A DNA stretch of 64,000 nucleotides, taken from positions 41,765,194 to 41,829,193 of the forward strand of contig JARZZO010000012.1 in the NCBI GenBank assembly GCA_030544215.1. The letters run 5' to 3'. The translations under genes were made by a program, and so were the position numbers. This stretch comes from Zantedeschia hybrid cultivar. Taxonomy: Eukaryota; Streptophyta; Magnoliopsida; Alismatales; Araceae. The notes under the pieces are model-generated. The model saw only the letters and a program-made list of their open reading frames with translations, was not told the DNA's origin and searched no databases. Within the stretch, counting starts at the first letter, position 1; every line of letters starts with the position of its first letter. Of the stretch, positions 46,325 to 61,600 are shown piece by piece.

Positions 46325-47479
46325 TGTTGGGTTTTCTCGGTTTCTCCGGATCGCTCATACAGCGGAAACTAAAAAAAAATACAGCGATCCGTTCCCGTTT
46401 CGAAATCTAAAATACAAGATAATCGGATTATCTGTTCTCACCGTGTGCGGATTCGAATCCGCAGTCGTTCGGTTCCGTCGGTGTGACACCGCAAGCCGTG
46501 CAAGCGCCCGGCCTCTAGCGAAGTCCACGCGATCCTCCCCGCGACGGATATCCTCGAGTTCCTCGTTCTTCGCAGCCCACGAAGCCTCCACTGGTCGCCG
46601 CAACGATCGCCGCAACGTGCGGACGATTTCCCGTCGAACGGGATTCGAAGAAGCGGCGGAGCAGATCTGGATCTGCCTGGACGCTAGAGAAGGACAGAAA
46701 TTGAGGAGGGGCGGCTAGGGTTAGCAGCAGCTTGGCCTGCTCAGCCCGTTCGCTATGTTTTATACTAACCGCGCGGTTTTTCATAAAAACCCTCGGTTTA
46801 TATAAAACCCACTTATTTATCCATCGCCTTGAGAATCATGAGCGTGTAACCCTCTAGGCCCAAGTACCAGTCCAGTTAATGGCCCAACAAGCCCAGTGAC
46901 TCCTCACTGGCTTTATTAATTAATTAATAACCCTTTATTAATCAATTAATCAATCGAATTGATGTCGCACATCGAATTCGACCGGGCCTCCGATCACGTT
47001 GGGTGCCAAGCAACACCGCGTGAACCCGGAAGGTATTTGGGGTTAAGTAACCCACTCTTGGAACCTTTCCGCCGACAATTACCGCGTAGATATAATCCTT
47101 CATTCGTACAATGCTCTCGAGTCAACTCAGGGTATGGCGAGCTGTCAAACCCTAACCGGTCGACTCACTTGGATTGGATGCCGCTGATAAATATTGGAAA
47201 ACTCCTTTCCCGATATTATCGTCCGCCCTGGCCAGGGACTTTCGCGCATCCTTCCTAGAGCATTCTCTCTCTAAGTACCGAGAGCGAATGATTCCTTATT
47301 GACACACAATTCCCTTCGACGGTATTCCGCTGTACCCAATCCTTGGCGTATTAGAATCCCGTGGCTAGAGATTCGTTAACCAAGGTCAAAGCACAGAAGT
47401 CCACCGCAAAGGTGTCCTTGGTGTCTCAGGTCCAAGGACCATCCACGCAACTGCGACAATAGAATCAAGCTGGTTGACA
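46325..47479 (-). mobile_element. Inverted copia LTR (unit 2)
   Basis: Same as 12516-13670. Confidence 0.8.
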
Positions 47480-49116
47480 TGGGCGACGTCCTTCAAAAAG
47501 ACGTCGCTCTGACTCGACGTGGTTCAAGCCCGAAATAGAGTAAACAGTAAAGATGACAGGCATTCCTCTTTTAAGTTGACAAGATATAACAGTGATCAAA
47601 TGTTCATGCGAAAAACTTTGTTTTAAATAGATTACTTAATTATAGAAACTAATGATATCAATGATGACAAACATGCTTTTCAAACCAACACTTAAAGCAA
47701 TCATAGGGGGACAAAATTATGCCGCTACGAATGTGCACGAGGTGCACGTGGGGAGAAAACTAACCGACCGATCAGCCAATTATCAAAAGTGCCCAAGGGA
47801 CATAAGTGGTGCACCGAGGGTGCCTGATGGAGAATAACAAGAGTAATAAAAGAAGACGGCAAGACAAAGTCCTACCGTGATCGCCAAAAAGTTGTAGGTG
47901 CTCAAATTGTGTGTGTCATCATCATGAATATCATGTGTTTACTATGATTATCAAATCAATTAAAAAGAAAAGTTGTGATCACTAGAAATTGGGACTTCAA
48001 TGGAAAAAGTGATAGCTTTACTAACCTTGTGAATCGGAAGATTGGAGGGTTCTTTTGTTCCTCTCTTTCGGTCGGCCGAAAGAGAAGAGCTTTTCTTTTC
48101 TTTTACTCTTGTTCTTGGGTTATTCTTTAAGCTTTCTTCAAGCTTTAAATCCTTCCTTTCAATTCTTCTAGTCTCTCTTCAAATCCTTGCAAGAAAGCTC
48201 AAAACAAACAAAGAAAGAAAATATGGATTAGAACTATGGAAGTATAGTATCTATTCTAATCAACCAATCAATCGTGCAATTAAACAAAAGAAACACTCAC
48301 TTGATGGGTATTCTTTAAACCCCTATCTCATGTAGGTATGAAGAAATATGTAGTGAGTGTGTGAAATATGGAGTGATGTGATGAATAATTATTGGAAAAA
48401 AAAAATAGTGTTCTAAACTATTTGAAATTAATGAAAAAAAAAAAGCTTAGAAAGAGGACGACGATTGGATGGCCCCTTCAAAGCCTTGGTTTTCAATGGC
48501 TTCAATGGTGGAAGAAATTGAGGGAGAAGAAGTTTTCAAATTTCTCCCACGTTTTCTATAGTAGAAAGCTCCTTTTCACCTTGGTTTGAACTCCAAAACA
48601 TCAATCGTCAACCTTCTTTAAAGGTCAACGTGCATATGTATTTATAAGAAGTGATTTTAAGGTTGTCTGGCCTTCAAAAGGGCTCTTTCGTGGCTTCATA
48701 CTTGCCTTGGATGTTTATCTAAGAGTTAGCAACCTTTCCAACCTTTGCGAATGGATTAGCTCAGCCAAATTAAGCTTATTAAGAAAGTGCTTGAAACACG
48801 TCGACCATGGGAGTCGTGATTTAGATAATTAGGAAACTAGTTGAAATTAAAAAATGGAAAATCTAGACGGATTAGGCCTACACGGCGTCGTCCATGTATG
48901 ACGTCTTTAAACTAAATCTATCTGAATTTAGCAATTTTAATTCTGAACTGATATATGGTAAAAATCTAAATGGCATCGACCATGGTCGATGTTAATCAAC
49001 GAATTTTGAAAAAAATCAATAAAAATTAATCAATGATTAAATATCAGACCATTCTAGGGCATTATAAGTGTGACATGAAATTTACTAAGTATGAGGTCAA
49101 AATTAGTGTATCTACA
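47480..49116 (-). mobile_element. LTR fragment D (unit 2)
   Basis: Same as 13671-15307. Confidence 0.75.
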
Positions 49117-49429
49117 GCTCCCAAACATTTTTCAAGCAAGGAGAAGTAAAGCTTAAGCTATGGGGCTAGGATATTTAGAGCTTGAAGATCGAACTACTAC
49201 TTAATTGATGTAGTACATAAATATGTTTAAAGATTCTGGGCAAGTAATGTAATTCACGTTATTTTTTATTAGTGGATAAATTTGTGGTTATGATGGTTGA
49301 CTCATGGTGCTATGAATGTATGTATGTGCTCACTCTAGAGTAAGTATGTGTTTGGGTTGTTCTCACTATGGCGCGCTCACTGGTTCGAAGTAAGCAGGCA
49401 TGACTGAACCGGATCAACAGGGCGTTATA
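49117..49429 (+). mobile_element. Chromovirus B 5' LTR end (unit 2)
   Basis: Same as 15308-15620. The PBS follows at 49435-49446. The region from there to 49888 is the gag-less leader remnant. Confidence 0.82.
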
Positions 49430-49888
49430 GAGAATGGTATCAGAGCAGTTCAAGACTGAGCACATAAGTATGATCAACCTGAGCCACTGAACTAGGAACA
49501 TAGGCATAGGATTGTAAGGAATTAGATTTAAGTGACTAGAACTACTCTTCTTTAAGGGGGAGAGCAACCCCACAATGGTGAAGTGTAAAGGACAAGATAA
49601 CCCTAGCAAGTTATATGCTATAGGAAGGAACTAGAACAATTGATAGAGCAATGAGCTAGTTAATTACTTAAGTCCTTGCTTGACATACTATAAGACCTAG
49701 GGAAAAGTCTGACTAAAATAAGCATAAGGTAACCTAATCCACACTAGAGATTTGTAAGTTGGTGTTTACTTAAGAAGACTAGGACACTAAGATTCGTTTA
49801 TGTTACTTAGCAAAACTATGGCAAGCTAATTATATGGTAACTGCCGATGCCGTATAACTAGCTTATCTATAGTAGAACAGAAGAATTC

Positions 49889-51269
49889 ATGCAGTCATTA
49901 CCTGACCAAGTAGATCTAGTTGAAACTCCCGTTCTTGTGACTCTTTTCACTCGTAGAGGAGTTCTCCAGTCCCAAAGATACATTACCTCTCTTAAGGTAG
50001 AGATCGAAAGTAGGCGACTCTCCATCCAATTACATGTGCTTAAGATGAAAGACTTTGATGCCATCCTAGGGATGGATTGGCTAGAACAACACCATGCTAT
50101 GATGCTTGATTGCCGAATGAAAAAGATTTTTTTTAGAATTCCAGGGGAAGAAGAGTTCTCTCTTAAACTCCACAAACTTGGAAAACAAATCATTTCAACA
50201 CTTAAAGCACGACGCTGCATTGACAAAGGCTATTCAGCTTACATAGTCAGTGTAGTTTCTATCCCAAAAGAAAAGAAAGTCCTCTCTATCTTTGACATTA
50301 AAGTAGTTAGAGAATATCTAGATGTCTTTCCAGATGAATTGTCAGGACTACCGCCAATAAGGGAGATCAAATTCTCAATTGAGATTCTCCTAGGCACAGT
50401 ACCGATCTCTAAGGTTCCTTAATGTATGGCACCTACTGAGTTGGCAGAATTAAAGAAAACAGCTTCAAGAATTATTAGACAAGGGATTTATTTGTCTTAG
50501 TGTGTCTCCATAGGGTGCTCCTATTTTATTTGTTAGAAATAAGGATGGATATTTACGGCTCTGTGTAGATTATCGAAAGTTGAATCAAGTTACTATCAAG
50601 AATCGGTATCCTCTTGCGCAAATTGATGATCTATTTGATCAATTACAAGGAGCCACTGTATTTTCAAAAATAGATCTTCGATCAGGATATCATCAATTAA
50701 GGATTAAAGAAGAAGACATTTCCAAAACAACATTTCGAACTAGGTACGGGCACTATGAATTTCTAGTCATGCCTTTTGGTTTAACCAATGCCCCTTAAAC
50801 TTTTATGGATTTAATGAACTAGGTATTCAAACTGTACTTGGATCATTTTGTAGTAATATTTATAGATGATGTCTGATATATTCTCCTATTGAGAAAGTAC
50901 ACAAGGAACACCTGAAGATTGTTCTGGAAACTCTCAGAACTCACAGACTATATGCCAAGTTCAGCAAGTGTGAATTTTTGGATAGGACAAATTTAATTCC
51001 TTGGCCATATTATTTCTAAAGAAGGTGTAGCTGTTGATCCGGCCAAGATTCAAGCTATACTTAATTGGAAAGCATCCAAAACTCCAACTGAAGTTCAAAG
51101 TTTTCTAGGACTAGCTCGATACTACAGACACTTTATAGAAGGGTTTGCTACTCTAACATCCCCTCTTACTAAGCTAACCTGGAAAGGGGTACAATTTCTA
51201 TGGACAAAAGAATGTGAAAGGAGTTCTCAGGAGCTAAAGAAAATATTAATTACAACTCAAGTCTTTGCC
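49889..51269 (+). pseudogene. Chromovirus B protease end and RT (unit 2)
   Basis: Same as 16080-17460, with the same stops. The FIDD catalytic block is near 50857. Confidence 0.87.
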
Positions 51270-52589
51270 CTGCCTAGTGGAACCGAAGGTTTTGTCGTTT
51301 ATACTGATGCCTCAAAACAAGGTATCGGTTATGTGCTCATACAGCATAGTAAGGTAATTGCTTATGCATCCCGCCAACTAAAGGATCATGAGCTAAATTA
51401 TCCTACCCATGATCTTGAATTAGCAGCAGTAGTTCGTACACTCAAAATATGGAGGCATTATTTATATGGAGTGCAATTCCAAGCCTTCACAGACCATCAG
51501 AGCCTTAAATATATTTTCTCTTAGAAAGAGATAAATCTTAGACAAAGGCGTTGGATATAATTCTTAAAAGATTATGATTTTGAATTGAATTATCACCCAG
51601 GGAAGGTAAATATTGTAGCCGATGCTCTCAGCAAGAAGAGACTGACGATGATCAGAGATTGGAAGATGATTGGAGAAGTTATTGCCTCCTTATCTCAGTT
51701 ATCCATCCAATTTGCCATTGTGGAAAGGATTTCTGAAGCTCAACATAATGACCTTAAGTTGCAAGAACTGACTGGTAAGCCTGGATTTAAAACAAATGAT
51801 CGTGGGTGATAGATTTCCAATGCATATTATGTGTTCCAAAGGACCAAGAGTTAAGAAAGAAACTTTTGACCGAGGGTCATAGGTCAAAGTTCACTATTCA
51901 TCTTGGAAGTACCAAGATATTCCAAGATATGAAGCATACCTTCTGGTGGCCAAGTATAAAGAAAGATATTGCTAATTTTGTTTCTACATGCCTAGTCTGT
52001 CAGCAGGTTAAGCAGAACATCAGAGACCCTCTGGACTACTTCAGAAATTATAAATTCTAGAATAGAAATGGGAACATATAACTATGGACTTTATCATGGG
52101 TCTACCCCGGTCAGCGCGTAGACATGATGCCATTTAGATAATCGTAGATAGATTCACAAAATCTGCCCATTGCTTGCCAATTAAGGTTTCACAATCAGTA
52201 GAAAGTTTGATCAAGTTGTACATAGACAATATCATAAAGTTGCATAGAGTTTCCAAGTCAATTATCTCCGATAGAGACTCTAGATTCACCTCTAGAATAT
52301 GGAAGAGTCTCCAGGAAGCTTTAGGCACTCAATTAAAATTTAGTACTACCTTTCATCCTCAGACTGATGGTCAGATAGAAAGAACTATCCAGACTTTAGA
52401 AGATATGCTGAGAGCATGTAATCTGGATTGGAGAGGAGATTGGGATAAAAACTTACCGTTGGTCGAGTTTGCCTATAACAATAGCTTCCATGCCTGTATT
52501 AAAATGGAACTTTTGAAGTTCTATATGAGAGACCCTACAGATCACTTATATGTTGGGAAGAGTCCAGAGAGAGACAAATAATAGGACTA
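51270..52589 (+). pseudogene. Chromovirus B RNase H and integrase (unit 2)
   Basis: Same as 17461-18780. The integrase zinc finger lies at about 51879-52014. Confidence 0.87.
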
Positions 52590-53156
52590 GATATTGTGCA
52601 GGCCAGCACAGAAAACATTCAACTTATCCATCAAAGGTTGATAGCCGCACAAAATCGACAAAAGAGTTATGCCGATCAGAAAAGAAAGGATATTTCTTTT
52701 GAAGTCGAGAACTATGTTTTTCTGAAGGTTTCCCCATCAAAAGAGTTGTCAGATTCGGAAAGCGAAGCAAGCTGGCACCTCGTTGTATTGGTCCATTCGA
52801 AATTCTGTAGAAGATTAGAGACGCAGCGTACCAGCTAGCCCCACCACCTGTCCTAGAAGGAGTTCACAACATTTTTCATGTCTCCATACTCGAGAAATAT
52901 CTTCATGACCCATCCCATGTCATAGATTATGGCGAGCTCCAGATCCAACCAAATCTAAGTTACGAAGAACAACCAGTACAGATTTTGGACTTCAACACAA
53001 ATGAGCTTAGAAATAAGACAATTCCTTTAGTGAAAGTTCTATGGAGAAACTAGACAATAGAAGAAGCTACATGGGAAATGGAGGAAGAAATGAGGAGCAA
53101 ATACCCACATCTTTTCAATAAAATCCTCACCATATTCAGCAATTTATTCAGTTAGC
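52590..53156 (+). pseudogene. Chromovirus B integrase tail and chromodomain (unit 2)
   Basis: Same as 18781-19347. The PPT follows at 53184-53196. Confidence 0.86.
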
Positions 53157-53196
53157 TTTAAAATTCGAGGACGAATTTTGTTTAAGGGGGAGAGGA

Positions 53197-54845
53197 TGTA
53201 AGGACCCACAAAATTATACTCACATGAAAAGTTTAATTATAATTTTAGGAACTTTATGGTACCATTGGACGATAATAAGTTTTACCGACAGATACACAAA
53301 TATGAAGAAGAGTATATTCGTAAATATCAAAAAAGTATAAATGCAATTTTGAAAATTTCATGTCCTATAATGTAATAGATGATTTTCATAAGGTTCTAAG
53401 TGTGATTTGTTAGACTTCTATGAGTGTCCTCAAATTATAGAAAAGAAGTTAAATTCAGTGAAGAAGTGCTGAATGAGGGTAAAAAACCAATTATAAAAGA
53501 TATAGCAGCTTAAAGGTAAAAGTACTAAAAGATACTGCTAAAGGATAAGGATACTGGTAAAGGGTAATAGTAAGGTTTCTTGGCCCCCAAGTTAACCCAT
53601 GCCACCTCACCATGACACTTGTCACAACCTAGCTAATCCCTATCCTAAAGGGACATATGTCCAACATTTAAGTTAAAAGGGACACTTGTCCCCATCCTAA
53701 GCTAGCCCATCTCCTATAAATAGGAGGGTGGTCCTCCCATCTCTCCATCTCTTCTCCTCCCTCCTTGCCAGGGTTTTAGAGAGAGAGAGTGGGAGAGAAA
53801 GAGAGAGAGGGAGGTAGAAAAAAAGGGAGAAAGAGAGAAAGAGAGAAAGAGATAAAGAGGAAGAGAGGAAGATTTAGAGTGGGAACGGGAGTTACTCACG
53901 AGGTTCTTCGCACGCGTGAGGAGGGCAGCGTGAGGAGATTCCCGCCATGTCCAAAAGAGCTTTTGGTTAAAGGCAAGTACATGGTTCTTTTTCCATGATT
54001 ATTTTCCTACGCAAGTACATGGTTATCTTCCTATGCAAGTACATGGTTCTTTCTTCATGGTTATTTTTCTATGCAAGTACATGATTCTTTCTCCATACTT
54101 ATTTTCCTATACAAGTACATGGTCCCGTCTCCATGGTTATTTTCCTATCTCAAATGGCCTATTTTCAAATATGCATTTTCCTACAAATTTAAGTAGATGC
54201 TACTAAGCCGAAATGCTGCCGAAATGACATAAGAGCCTAAATGGACACCTAACTCATGCCTAAATCCCATTCTATAAGTCTCCCATGAATGTATTTAGAC
54301 ACGTTGCATGTATATATTAAGATGATTAACCAATCGGTAGCTTGAGAACTAAGTGCCACGCAGGTTGCTATGGGAGGAAAGGACTACCTATGGAAAGGGC
54401 TACCTTTAGAGGTGAAGCTGCCATAGCGTGGAGTCACCCCTTGGAGGAAAGGCTACCTATGGAAAAGGTTACCGTAACAAGGAGCCACCCCTTAGAGGAA
54501 AGGGCTACCTATGGAAAGGGCTACCCATAGAGGTGAAGCCGCCACAGTGTGGAACCACCCTTTAAACTTGTAGGGGCCACCTCTAGAATCCTTTTTCTAT
54601 CCAGTTAAACAAGTGATAAGATAATAATATGCATGATCATGTTCAATTACGGTTCTCCCGATCCAAGTAGAACGGGTGGGTCCCCCTGCTATGCAGTAGA
54701 AATGCCAGTAGGCATTTGCCTTATCGTTGGCTTCATGTCATGCCAACCTCCTCATGTTGTAGTTTGGATACATGTCCGTTAAATAAGTGATAAGATTCAT
54801 GCTACGCCTATGCTATATATACATATCTATCTATCTATCTATCTA

Positions 54846-54912
<67 letters not shown>

Positions 54913-55628
54913 GTATGTAAATATATATATGTATATATATATATATACATATATAAATATACATATATAAATATATACATATATATATACATATGTATAT
55001 ATATATATATATATTTGATCCATGATCTTTCAACTATGCAATGTTATGTCATGATCTTTATGATACTTACGCTATGATATGATGCCATGCCATGATCTCT
55101 ATGTCATGATACTATGCCATGCCCCTATTATGCTTGTACTTATGCCATGCCATGATGCTATGCCATGATCAAGCCAAACCATGCCACGATGCTATGCAAG
55201 ATCAAGTCGAGCCATGCCATGATCTTTACGTTTACATCACGTGATGCCATGCTACGCCATGATCTTTTGACCATGCCATAATTTGCCATAATCCCTATGT
55301 TAGTTGAAGTTTGCTATGTTATATTATCATGACATGATTATATGGTATTATCTTGTTTTCTTTTTATGTTTATATATGATAAGCCATGTAGTGGTATCAT
55401 GTGCTTGCTAAGTCGGATGAGACTTACTCTTACTCCCAAACATTTTTCAGGCAAGGATAAGTAAAGGTTAATCTATAGGACTAGGAGATTTAGAGCTTGA
55501 AGATCGAACTACTACTTAATTGATGTAGTACATGAATATGTTTAGAGATTATGGACAAGTAATGTAATTCACGTTATTTGTTATTAGTGGATAAATTTGT
55601 GGTTATGATGGTTGACTCATGGTGTTAT
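53197..55628 (+). mobile_element. Chromovirus B 3' LTR, main part (unit 2)
   Basis: Same as 19388-21819. TATA box at 53715-53722, 38-bp repeats at 53973-54149, microsatellite at 54814-55014. Element G is inserted after GTTAT (55624-55628). Confidence 0.88.
54814..55014. repeat. Compound microsatellite (unit 2)
   Basis: Identical in length to the unit 1 copy at 21005-21205. Confidence 0.95.
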
Positions 55629-58600
55629 TGTAACGACCCGCCATCCTATGACCGGAGACCCGATCACTAAATGGATGTCGGCCCATTAACTACCGGTTCA
55701 CACCCGAATCTCACACAACACGTCTGGAGGAGTAAGTGCTAAACAAGGCTAAATATAACAATCACACGGACTACAAAGGTATAACAAGTGCGCAGAAAGG
55801 AAGATAACAATGTCCGTATACAGTCCAACAATAATTACATGGTCCAACAAATTAATTTAGTACAGGCAGAAGGAAAGTACAACAACATCGGGGCATACCC
55901 CGGAACTGAGACAGCTGCTGGTCCGCACACCAAGAAGGCACCACACGCCACCACACGCCGCGAAGTCCACACCTGAAACCGCAGGGAGTGAGCCACACCA
56001 GAATTGGGCTCAGTAGGGATCATCCGATCCCCTGCCTCCCACTCACACACCCACAAGTGTAACAACACAGATATATGGCAATTAAGTAAAGCAGTAAACA
56101 CAGCACCTAAATCTAATAAGAAACGTACGATAAGCAGTGTAGCAAGAACAGTTCTAAGCAACCCGAAGAACCCAACACAGAGTCACGTCTTACAGCCAAA
56201 GTCCACAAAGCGACTGAACCACACTGTCGACCGAAGTCAAACGTCGCCTCCCAACACTACCACCACTGCTCATGCCTGTCCACCCCTACAGTGTTCCGGG
56301 GCACTGTAGGGTGAGGCAGTGAGCCAAACTAGGACTAGCTGGGACCAGTGTACCGCCACTACCCAGCTACGTGTGCACACAAGCAGTCTAGACTACTGTC
56401 CTACCCACCGGATTGCCTCCACGCTAGGCCTCAGCGCTTCAGGAGGGCCCTGGGGACCGACGAACCCCTGTCAAGCTGAAGCTACAGGAACTACCCACAA
56501 CCCTAACCTCCCGGGCTGCGTCAGGCCAAAGGGCTAAGGGTACCACTCGTAACCTTGATCAAAGGTCACATCAGGCCCAGTGGCTACAGGGGTAAAACAA
56601 CTCCACAACCAGCTCCACAGCAAGAAACGCGCCGGAAGCTGCCACGACAAACAGGGAAACCCGACCCGCTGAGGCCAAGCAGCAACCCCTCGGATAGCGC
56701 ACTAGCTACTCCGGCCCAACGGGCTCAAGGTGGTTCTGCTTCCCTCAGCCAAAGGTAAACCACAACATGTACCCCTTCTCCCACCGGTACGGCACAATGC
56801 CTCACAGACACCATGACCCTGTCCCCATCGGTCCATGGTGACAAACATAAACCACAGTCATTCCGATCCATAGTTGTAGAAGCACACACACACACATAAC
56901 ATGATGTAATTCCACTCACACAGAAGTCCTCAGTCTCAGTGTACAACGTAAACCATGCATTTGAGCCGCCCAACAGTGAAACACATGTTAAAACCAGCAC
57001 TTAGACAGTTCTGTCTTGAATCGCGTCGACCGAGGTCGATGCCATTCAAGCCCCTCAGACAGGTTCATTTACTAACCAGATTATTCCTTGAAACGCGTCG
57101 TCATAGGGAGTCGCCCTTTAAAACGCGTCCACGTCCACAGACGCCATTCACATCGAAATCCCAGATTTACATACCCTCACTCGGGGTGATTTCCTGCCTA
57201 AATGGCGTCATGATGGCCCGACGTCCTTTCGAAAAGGCGTCGTCCACCCATGACGTCATTTAGCGCCAGAACCCCTATTTCGTAAAACCTCGAACAAGGA
57301 GGTTTCTGTCCTAAAAGACGTCGTACTGCCCTGACGTCCTTCTAAAAGGCGTCGACCAGGCACGACGCCGTTTAGCACCAGAAACCTGGTTCCCTGGTTC
57401 GAACCGAGGGTTTCTCCCTCAACCCCGAACACCCCGAAAAAGCCCCAAAACAAGAAGGGGAGGAAGAGGAATTCAACCACCACAAGTATGCTACGAATCC
57501 ACGATCACAAGCACAGCCATTCCCACAAGGAAACCCCCTAAACATGCTCAATCTAGCCCAAACACGTCATGTCACGCCAAGGAAGACACGAGCAACACAT
57601 GCAAGGTTCGTCCCCCTACCGGTTCTTGAACTCCTCCAAGCTCCTTGCCGCCGACCCGCCGCACCGCAGACCGCCGCCGGTACCCTCGAGGACGCCGCCA
57701 CTCCGCCGGGACGTTGGCCGCCGTCCGGAGAATGGAACGCCGCGAAGGAGGTGGTGGAGGTAAAGGTGAGAGGTAAGGAGGCTATGGAGTGATGGAAGAG
57801 GAAGAAGAGGAAGGGAAGGGAGGAAGGAGGGCGGAGAGAGCGGAGAGGGCGAAGAGAGAGAGTGGGAAGGCGAAAAATGAGGGAAAGAAGGGGAGGCTCG
57901 CGGGGTCAATCTGAATCTAGCTAAAACGCGTCGATCGAGGCAGACGCCAATCAGTCTGACAGGACAGCCGTACTGACAGCGCTCTGAAATGTGTCGCTCA
58001 CCGCGGACGCCGTTCAGACGACAGGACAGGCCGTACTGACAACGCTCTGGCGCCGCACCCTGACACCGCAGGGTCACAGTCTGAATCGTGTCGACCGAGC
58101 TAGACGCCGTTTAGACGATGTGACAGAGGCCGTACTCTCGCGGCCCGAAACCCGCCCACGTGGCGCACACATGGCACAACAGCAAGCAGACCTAAATGGC
58201 GTCCACACACCCTGACGCCTTTTGAAAGGCGTCGAGCAGTGCAGACGTCATTCAGTCTGAACTCTCAAGACCCCCTTCCAGGGTCCAAACCAGGGGATCC
58301 GGCCCGAACCCGACCCGAATACAGAACCCGAAATCTCAGTCCTTACATTTTCCCCCCCTTAAAAGAATTTCGTCCTCGAAATTAGCAACCGCCCAACGCT
58401 AAACTCGGCTAACCATCACATGCCGACACACACCGATTACGGCAATCATCTCACCAATCGCACACACAAGGCTCCACATAATTAGCCAAACAAATTCACG
58501 CCAATCTAACAAAGATTCTCAATTATGACGAGAGTTGATAGATCAAAACAACCACACTCTAGCAAGGCACATATTACAAAATCGATTCTCCACTAAACCC

Positions 58601-61600
58601 AAAAACATACAAGTGTCACCAAAGTTCACAACCACTACTGATCAAGACAAAGTAAAAGTGCTCATCTAGCACAACCTCTCGGACCTCCACGAAGAGACGC
58701 GACTCCACTCACGCCTCGAACACCTACTATCCGCTCGGTTCCTGACCTGCCTTATTCTTCTGGGGACAGTTCCTCGCGAGATGTCCCTTCCTACCACAGG
58801 CGAAACAGCTACCAGTGATCAAAGGACATATTCTATTGCCATGAAACCTGTCACAACGGGGACAACGATCTGCAGCGTCCTGCCTCGTCTCCTGCTGCCA
58901 GCCGACCTCTGTCTCCATCTGCTGAACCGAACCATCCTCATCCTCGTCACAAGATACCTCCTGGAACTCGACCTCGAATGAACTCGAACCACCTGACGAA
59001 AAGACCGCTGATCTATCCCTGCTATGCTGCTTCCCCTGTGCTGAATGCTCCGATTCCTTCGCTGAGTGTTGGAACTGCATCTCCACCGCTGCCGCGCACC
59101 GAACTGCTGACGCCAGGTCCTTACAACAATGGGCTGCCACAAACTCCCTCGAATCATGCCGGAGCCCATCCACGAATTTCTCCGTCCTAAGATCCTCACG
59201 CTCAGATATGTGTGGAGCAAATCTTCCCAGAGCTACAAATTTCATCTCATATTCTAGAACTTACATACCATCCTGTACCAATTCCATAAACTCCCTTTCC
59301 TTGGCCCTACGAACATGCCTCGGAAAGTACTGTCCACTAAACTCTCTCACAAAGCCTTCCCAAGGAATCTCTCTCAAAGACCTATCTGGAAACATCAACC
59401 CCTTGATGGTAACCCACCAATCATAAGCATCGCCCTTCAGCAAGTAGGTTGCCAACAAGGTCTTGTCACTCTCGACACATTCTAGAACATCAAACGTCTT
59501 CTCCACTTCCTTAATCCACTGAGCTGCCGCATCTGGAACAGGTTGACCCGTGAAAGAAGGGGGCTTCAACTTCAAGAACCGCTCCATCACCATGGATTGG
59601 CCACCTCGGGAATTGGACCCCTCACTTCCATCTCCCAGCTGGTATCTAGACATAGCCCCAATCATAGCTTCTATGAATCGATCCACATCATGTACTTCTG
59701 TTCTTGAACCACCACCATCTGCTCTCAAACCACGAGCCAACGGAACTCTCCTCTTCGGCGCCATCACTACCCCACAACATGCAAATCGAACCAAAACACG
59801 TCAAAACCGACGAATCTACACCAGCAGCCATCGCCTGTACAGACTCGTACTTATTGTTGGACTATAATATCTAACCCAGTTTGCCACATACTCGACCAGA
59901 CTGAGCTCTGATACCAACTGTAACAACCCGCCATCCTATGACCGGAGACCCGATCACTAAATGGATGTCGGCCCATTAACTACAGGTTCACACCCGGATC
60001 TCACACAACACGTCTGGAGGAGTAAGTGCTAAACAAGGCTAAATATAACAATCACACGGACTACAAAGGTATAACAAGTGCGCAGAAAGGAAGATAACAA
60101 TGTCCGTATACAGTCCAACAATAATTACATGGTCCAACAAATTAATTTAGTACAGGCAGAAGGAAAGTACAACAACATCAGGGCATACTCCGGAACTGAG
60201 ACAGCTGCTGGTCCGCACACCAAGAAGGCACCACACGCCACCACACGCCGCGAAGTCCACACCTGAAACCGCAGGGAGTGAGCCACACCAGAATTGGGCT
60301 CAGTAGGGATCATCCGATCCCCTGCCTCCCACTCACACACCCACAAGTGTAACAACACAGATATATGGCAATTAAGTAAAGCAGTAAACACAGCACCTAA
60401 ATCTGATAAGAAACGTACGATAAGCAGTGTAGCAAGAACAATTCTAAGCAACCCGAAGAACCCAACACAGAGTCACGTCTCACAGCCAAAGTCCACAAAG
60501 CGACTGAACCACACTGTCGACCGAAGTCAAACGTCGCCTCCCAACACTACCACCACTGCTCACGCATGTCCACCCCTACAGTGTTCCGGGGCACTGTAGG
60601 GTGAGGCAGTGAGCCAAACTAGGACTAGCTGGGACCAGTGTACCGCCACTGCCCAGGTACGTGTGCACACAAGCAGTCTAGACTACTGTCCTACCCACCG
60701 GATTGCCTCCACGCTAGGCCTCAGCGCTTCAGGAGGGCCCTGGGGACCGGCGAACCCCCGTCAAGCCGAAGCTATAGGAACTACCCACAACCCTAACCTC
60801 CCGGGCTGCGTCAGGCCGAAGGGCTAAGGGTACCACTCGTAACCTTGATCAAAGGTCACATCAGGCCCAGTGGCTACAGGGGTAAAACAACTCCACAACC
60901 AGCTCCACAGCAAGAAACGCGCCGGAAGCTGCCACGACAAACAGGGAAACCCGACCCGCTGAGGCCAAGCAGCAACCCCTTGGATAGCGCACCAGCTACT
61001 CCGGCCCAACGGGCTCAAGGTGGTTCTGCTTCCCTCAGCCAAAGGTAAACCACAACATGTACCCCTTCTCCCACCGGTACGGCACAATGCCTCACAGACA
61101 CCATGACCCTGTCCCCATCGGTCCATGGTGACAAACATAAACCACAGTCATTCCGATCCACAGTTGTAGAAGCACACACACACACATAACATGATGTAAT
61201 TCCACTCACACAGAAGTCCTCAGTCTCAGTGTACAACATAAACCATGCATTTGAGCCGCCCAACAGTGAAACACATGTTAAAACCAGCACTTAGACAGTT
61301 CTGTCTTGAATCGCGTCGACCGAGGTCGACGCCATTCAAGCCCCTCAGACAGGTTCATTTAATAACCAGATTATTCTTTGAAACGTGTCGTCATAGGGAG
61401 TCGCCCTTTAAAACGCGTCCACGTCCACAGACGCCATTCACATCGAAATCTCAGATTTACATACCCTCACTCGGGGTGATTTCCTGCCTAAATGGCGTCA
61501 TGATGGCCTGACGTCCTTTCGAAAAGGCATCGTCCACCCATGACGTCATTTAGCGCCAGAACCCCTATTTCGTAAAACCTCGAACAGGGAGGTTTCTGCC

